From the NCBI GenBank assembly GCA_945900785.1, contig CAMDJM010000006.1:30795-94794 (forward strand): 64,000 nt of DNA, in the 5' to 3' direction. A model generated the notes under the pieces. It did not search any database. It had not been told where the DNA came from and worked only from the letters and a program-made list of their open reading frames with translations. Shown one piece after another: positions 60,962-64,000 of the stretch. How positions within the stretch are numbered: the stretch's first letter is position 1; every line of letters begins with the position of its first letter. The stretch comes from Akkermansia muciniphila (GTDB lineage Bacteria > Verrucomicrobiota > Verrucomicrobiia > Verrucomicrobiales > V1-33). A program made the position numbers and the translations under genes.

Positions 60962-63898
60962 GTGGACGGGTTCATGGAAACCCACACGTTGTCCCTTGCG
61001 TCGATCCGGGCGGAACCTGCCCGAGCGAAGATCGAGGAGGCCGGCCAGCGGATCGGACCCTACAAACTGATGGAGCAAATCGGCGAGGGCGGTTTCGGCA
61101 CCGTATGGGTGGCGGATCAGGAGCGGCCTGTGCGCCGCCGGGTCGCGTTGAAGATCATCAAGCTGGGCATGGATACGAAGGAGGTCATCGCGCGTTTCGA
61201 GCAGGAGCGGCAGGCGCTCGCGATGATGGATCACCCGCACATCGCCAAAGTCCTCGACGCGGGGGCGACGCAGTGGGGCCGGCCGTTTTTCGTCATGGAA
61301 TTGGTCCGCGGCATCAGGATCACCGACTACTGTGACCAGGAAAACCTCCCGACCGCCGGGCGGCTCGCGCTTTTCATCCAAGTGTGCCACGCGGTGCAGC
61401 ACGCGCACCAGAAAGGCATCATCCACCGCGACCTCAAGCCTTCGAACATTCCCGTCACTCTGCAGGACGGCGTGCCGGTGCCAAAGGTCATCGACTTCGG
61501 CGTGGCGAAAGCGACGCAGCAACAGCGGCTCACGGACCTGACAATTTATACGCAGATCCAGCAGATGATCGGCACGCCGCTCTACATGTCGCCCGAGCAG
61601 GCGGAGATGAGTGGGCTCGACATCGACACGCGCAGCGACATTTATTCGCTGGGCGTTTTGCTTTACGAACTGCTCACCGGCCGCACGCCGTTCGATCCCG
61701 AGGAGTTGATGCGGCAGGGCTTGGATGAAATCCGCCGGGTTATCCGCGAGCAGGAACCGCAGAGGCCTTCGATGTATCTCAACACAATGACCGAGCAGGT
61801 TCGCGGGCCGGTCGCGCAGCGCCGCCAGGCTGACAGCGCGAAGCTTGCCGGCCTGCTCCGCGGCGACCTCGACTGGGTCGTCATGAAGGCGCTCGAAAAA
61901 GACCGCACGCGCCGCTACCAAAGCGCCAACGAGTTGGCCCTCGATCTGAAACGTCACCTCGCACACGAGCCGGTCATCGCCCGTCCTGCGACCGCGCTCT
62001 ACCGCTTTCGGCGGGTGGTCCGGCGCAACAGGCTCGCTTTCACTGCCACCGCGTTCGTTGCGACCGCGCTGCTCGGCGGAGCGACTTTTTCCGCGTTTTC
62101 CTGGCAGCGCGAGCGGGCGCAGGGCCGCGAAACCGATCTCCAGCGTAAGAAAGCGGTGCAACTCGAACACCGCGGAGCCTTCCTCGCTGAAGCCCGCGCG
62201 CTCCGCACGGAAGGGCTCGCCGGCGGCCGCACCCGCGCCCTCGCTGACCTGAGTGCCGCGTGGGCGATTTCGCCTTCCCCCGAACTGCGCAACGAAGCCA
62301 TCGCCTGTCTCGCGCTGCACGAGGTGCAGTTTGCTAAAACGCTGCCGCCGGACGATCCGCTGGCGCGTCCGCCGGAACCGGGCGCGAGCGCGGATGGGCG
62401 CTGGGTTTTGCGTTTTGAAAACAATGCGCTCGAGGTGCTCGAACGCGCCTCCGGGAGACAGGTCGCGCGTTTTCCCGGATTCCCGAGGCACCCGGCCGCG
62501 CAGCTCGACGATATGGGCCGCCGTCTCGCGATCGTGCGCGACGAAAAAGACGTGGCATTGCACGAGCTGCCCTCGGGCAAGCTGCTCTATAAGTTGCCTC
62601 ATCCGAAAGCCGTGACGTGTCTTGACTGGACGTGCGAGCTGCTCGCCGCAGGCGGAGGCACCGGCGATGACAACGATCGCCTCATCCACTTTTGGGACAC
62701 CGCCACGGGAAAGCCGTTGCGGCGATTCAGCGGGCACGACGCGCGCATTGATGCGCTGCGCTTCCGGCCCGGCGGACAGGAACTCATTTCGCTGGCGCAG
62801 GATTCGGTTCTGCGCGTCTGGCACGCGGCGCGCGGGGTCGAGATCCTACGAGTCGAAAACGTGGAGAATCACCGTGGGCCCGCGTGGTGGAGCCCGGACG
62901 GCCAGCAGCTTTTTTGTCCGCGCTCGTTTGACGGCAAAGTCGATGTTTTCCAGTGCGATTGGTCCCGCACGACGCAAGTGCTGGCCCCCGGCGAGGACGA
63001 GCCGCGCTCGGAAAATGTGCCCAGCCTCGTGCTCGACGACACCGGCGAACTAGCGGCAGTCGTGGATGAAACCGCCGGCCGCGTTTGGTCGCTCGCCGCC
63101 GGACGGCTCGCCGCGACTTTTCCAAAGGATGAGCAGGAATGGATGGCCGTGCGATTCGCCGGGGATGCCAGCCTCTGGTTGAGTGGCTGGAATCGCGCTT
63201 TGCGCCGGGTGCCGGTGATGCGCCAACGACGCGGCTGGCCCGGGTTTGCTGCGGAAGAGCACACCGGTTTCCGTTCCGGTCCCCTGCTCGTTGGGGCGCG
63301 CGCGGACGGCGGTGCCCTGGCGCTCACGTCGAGCGAACATGACCGGGTGGAGATCTATTTTCCGGGAGAAAAGCGCGCCGTCCCGCTCGCGCAGCCCCAC
63401 CCATTTTGTGCCGCGCTCAGTCCGGACGGCCAATGGGCGGCGACGGGCAGTTTCCGCGATCCGGGCGCACAGCTTTGGAACCTGCCCTCGGGCGAACCAG
63501 CGCACACGATTTCCCATCCCGACACGGTCCTGGGCCTCTTCTTTGTCGGGGATAATCTTTGGCTGGTCAGCCCCAAGGGCGTGCAGCGGACTTCCCCCGG
63601 AAGATCGCCGGCTAGCGACGTTCATATTCACGGCAATTTCCCGGCCTTCGCGGTGAGCGCCGATGGCCGCCACGCCGCCAGCCTGGCGCGCACCGAAGTG
63701 GTGCTGCACCGTCAGTCCGACCTCAAAAAAATCGCACACTTCCCCGTTCCTGCTTACGCCGGCGCGATTGGTTCCGGCACGCTGGCCTTCAGCCGGGATG
63801 GCGCGCATCTCGCCCTGCACACCGCCTATGGCACGGTGATCGCCTGGCGATTGGAAACGTTGCGAGCCGAGTTGAGCGCACTGGGGATGGACTGGTGA
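60962..63898 (+). CDS. Ser/Thr protein kinase with C-terminal WD40-like propeller (PVC type)
   Basis: 978 residues from GTG 60962; the conserved N-terminus is cut by the TGA at 60902. Kinase domain at about 33-300: G-loop IGEGGFGTVWV, Lys64 in VALKIIKLG, catalytic loop IIHRDLKPSN, DFG in VIDFGVAKA and GTPLYMSPEQ. Membrane helix at about 351-373 (LAFTATAFVATALLGGATFSAF). The rest is a helical stretch then WD40-like propeller blades (HFWDTATGKPLRRFSGHDARI, LRFRPGGQELISLAQDSVLRVW, GQWAATGSFRDPGAQLWNLPSGE). This is a common Verrucomicrobia architecture with the sensor propeller outside the membrane. Nearby FHA protein and sigma factor make a plausible phospho-signalling set. Confidence 0.92.
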   Translation: MDGFMETHTLSLASIRAEPARAKIEEAGQRIGPYKLMEQIGEGGFGTVWVADQERPVRRRVALKIIKLGMDTKEVIARFEQERQALAMMDHPHIAKVLDAGATQWGRPFFVMELVRGIRITDYCDQENLPTAGRLALFIQVCHAVQHAHQKGIIHRDLKPSNIPVTLQDGVPVPKVIDFGVAKATQQQRLTDLTIYTQIQQMIGTPLYMSPEQAEMSGLDIDTRSDIYSLGVLLYELLTGRTPFDPEELMRQGLDEIRRVIREQEPQRPSMYLNTMTEQVRGPVAQRRQADSAKLAGLLRGDLDWVVMKALEKDRTRRYQSANELALDLKRHLAHEPVIARPATALYRFRRVVRRNRLAFTATAFVATALLGGATFSAFSWQRERAQGRETDLQRKKAVQLEHRGAFLAEARALRTEGLAGGRTRALADLSAAWAISPSPELRNEAIACLALHEVQFAKTLPPDDPLARPPEPGASADGRWVLRFENNALEVLERASGRQVARFPGFPRHPAAQLDDMGRRLAIVRDEKDVALHELPSGKLLYKLPHPKAVTCLDWTCELLAAGGGTGDDNDRLIHFWDTATGKPLRRFSGHDARIDALRFRPGGQELISLAQDSVLRVWHAARGVEILRVENVENHRGPAWWSPDGQQLFCPRSFDGKVDVFQCDWSRTTQVLAPGEDEPRSENVPSLVLDDTGELAAVVDETAGRVWSLAAGRLAATFPKDEQEWMAVRFAGDASLWLSGWNRALRRVPVMRQRRGWPGFAAEEHTGFRSGPLLVGARADGGALALTSSEHDRVEIYFPGEKRAVPLAQPHPFCAALSPDGQWAATGSFRDPGAQLWNLPSGEPAHTISHPDTVLGLFFVGDNLWLVSPKGVQRTSPGRSPASDVHIHGNFPAFAVSADGRHAASLARTEVVLHRQSDLKKIAHFPVPAYAGAIGSGTLAFSRDGAHLALHTAYGTVIAWRLETLRAELSALGMDW

Positions 63899-64000
63899 TC
63901 GCCTTTCGGGCGGTGCAGCGGCTTATTTCCTCCCGCCGCCGAAGCACTTGAGAAACGGTTTCCCCCGTAAATCCGCTGCACTCAGATGACGTTTCTCAAG
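63899..64000. other. Short end of window with terminal inverted repeat
   Basis: An 11-bp perfect inverted repeat CTTGAGAAACG (63947-63957) / CGTTTCTCAAG (63990-64000) ends exactly at the window edge; no T run. It may be a hairpin or one end of an element lying beyond the window. Confidence 0.4.

Overview
The window (high GC, dense short genes, few Shine-Dalgarno-like leaders) looks like a chromosomal segment of a Verrucomicrobiota bacterium (PVC superphylum). The main evidence is the set of protein families: a PSCyt1/DUF1549/DUF1553 cytochrome protein, a 1445-residue PVC-type CxxCH heme protein, several DUF1080 and sialate-esterase-like secreted proteins, a DUF6288 PDZ protein, and a PVC-type Ser/Thr kinase with a WD40-like C-terminus. 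Many genes are secreted or membrane-anchored proteins for polysaccharide or cell-envelope work. I cannot assign a genus from sequence alone. No rRNA gene, intact tRNA gene, CRISPR array or intact insertion sequence was seen.

Layout. 1-2.4 kb: a two-component pair (histidine kinase plus the start of its response regulator). 2.5-16.3 kb: secreted and metabolic singletons (papain-like C39 protein, PSCyt1 protein, sugar-phosphate isomerase, DKNYY protein, tandem DUF1080 protein, GT81-like glycosyltransferase). 16.5-18.1 kb: housekeeping genes pth-rpsF-ssb. 18.2-34.4 kb: transporter, beta-propeller protein, two Gfo/Idh/MocA oxidoreductases, homoserine dehydrogenase (hom), fatty-acid desaturase, ABC exporter, EEP nuclease/phosphatase-like protein, M50 protease, HAD hydrolase, MGDG-synthase-like glycosyltransferase, a degenerate amidase-like protein and trmB. 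34.4-38.8 kb: the giant heme protein. 38.8-40.3 kb: a repeat-rich intergenic cluster. 40.3-46.9 kb: a Sel1-C39 protein followed by a tightly packed set of two sialate-esterase-like genes around a DUF6288 gene. 47.2-50.6 kb: three leftward secreted-protein genes (DUF1080, PQQ-like propeller, HEAT/sugar-binding-like). 50.8-54.6 kb: a rightward translationally coupled group of three related coiled-helix/beta-sandwich proteins plus a short-chain dehydrogenase. 54.7-56.5 kb: a HAD phosphatase, then a scar made of a tRNA 3' fragment, palindromic repeats and a dead tyrosine recombinase. 56.5-63.9 kb: FHA protein, sigma factor, membrane-anchored protein, secreted trypsin-like protease with P-domain, and the Ser/Thr kinase.

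The most interesting signals lie outside ordinary gene calls. (a) Two otherwise well-preserved genes carry a single in-frame stop in a recognisable N-terminal segment (8087, inside a signal peptide; 60902, inside the N-terminus of the kinase). (b) Several families of dispersed intergenic palindromes occur, one of which has two copies 28 kb apart with conserved flanks but different, still perfectly pairing, stem sequences. (c) A tRNA fragment plus a decayed integrase marks an old integration site. (d) Several proteins keep an enzyme fold but have lost catalytic residues: the second half of the tandem sialate esterase, the amidase-like protein and the SGNH-like part of the heme protein. (e) A four-copy helix-plus-sandwich module is spread over three overlapping genes.
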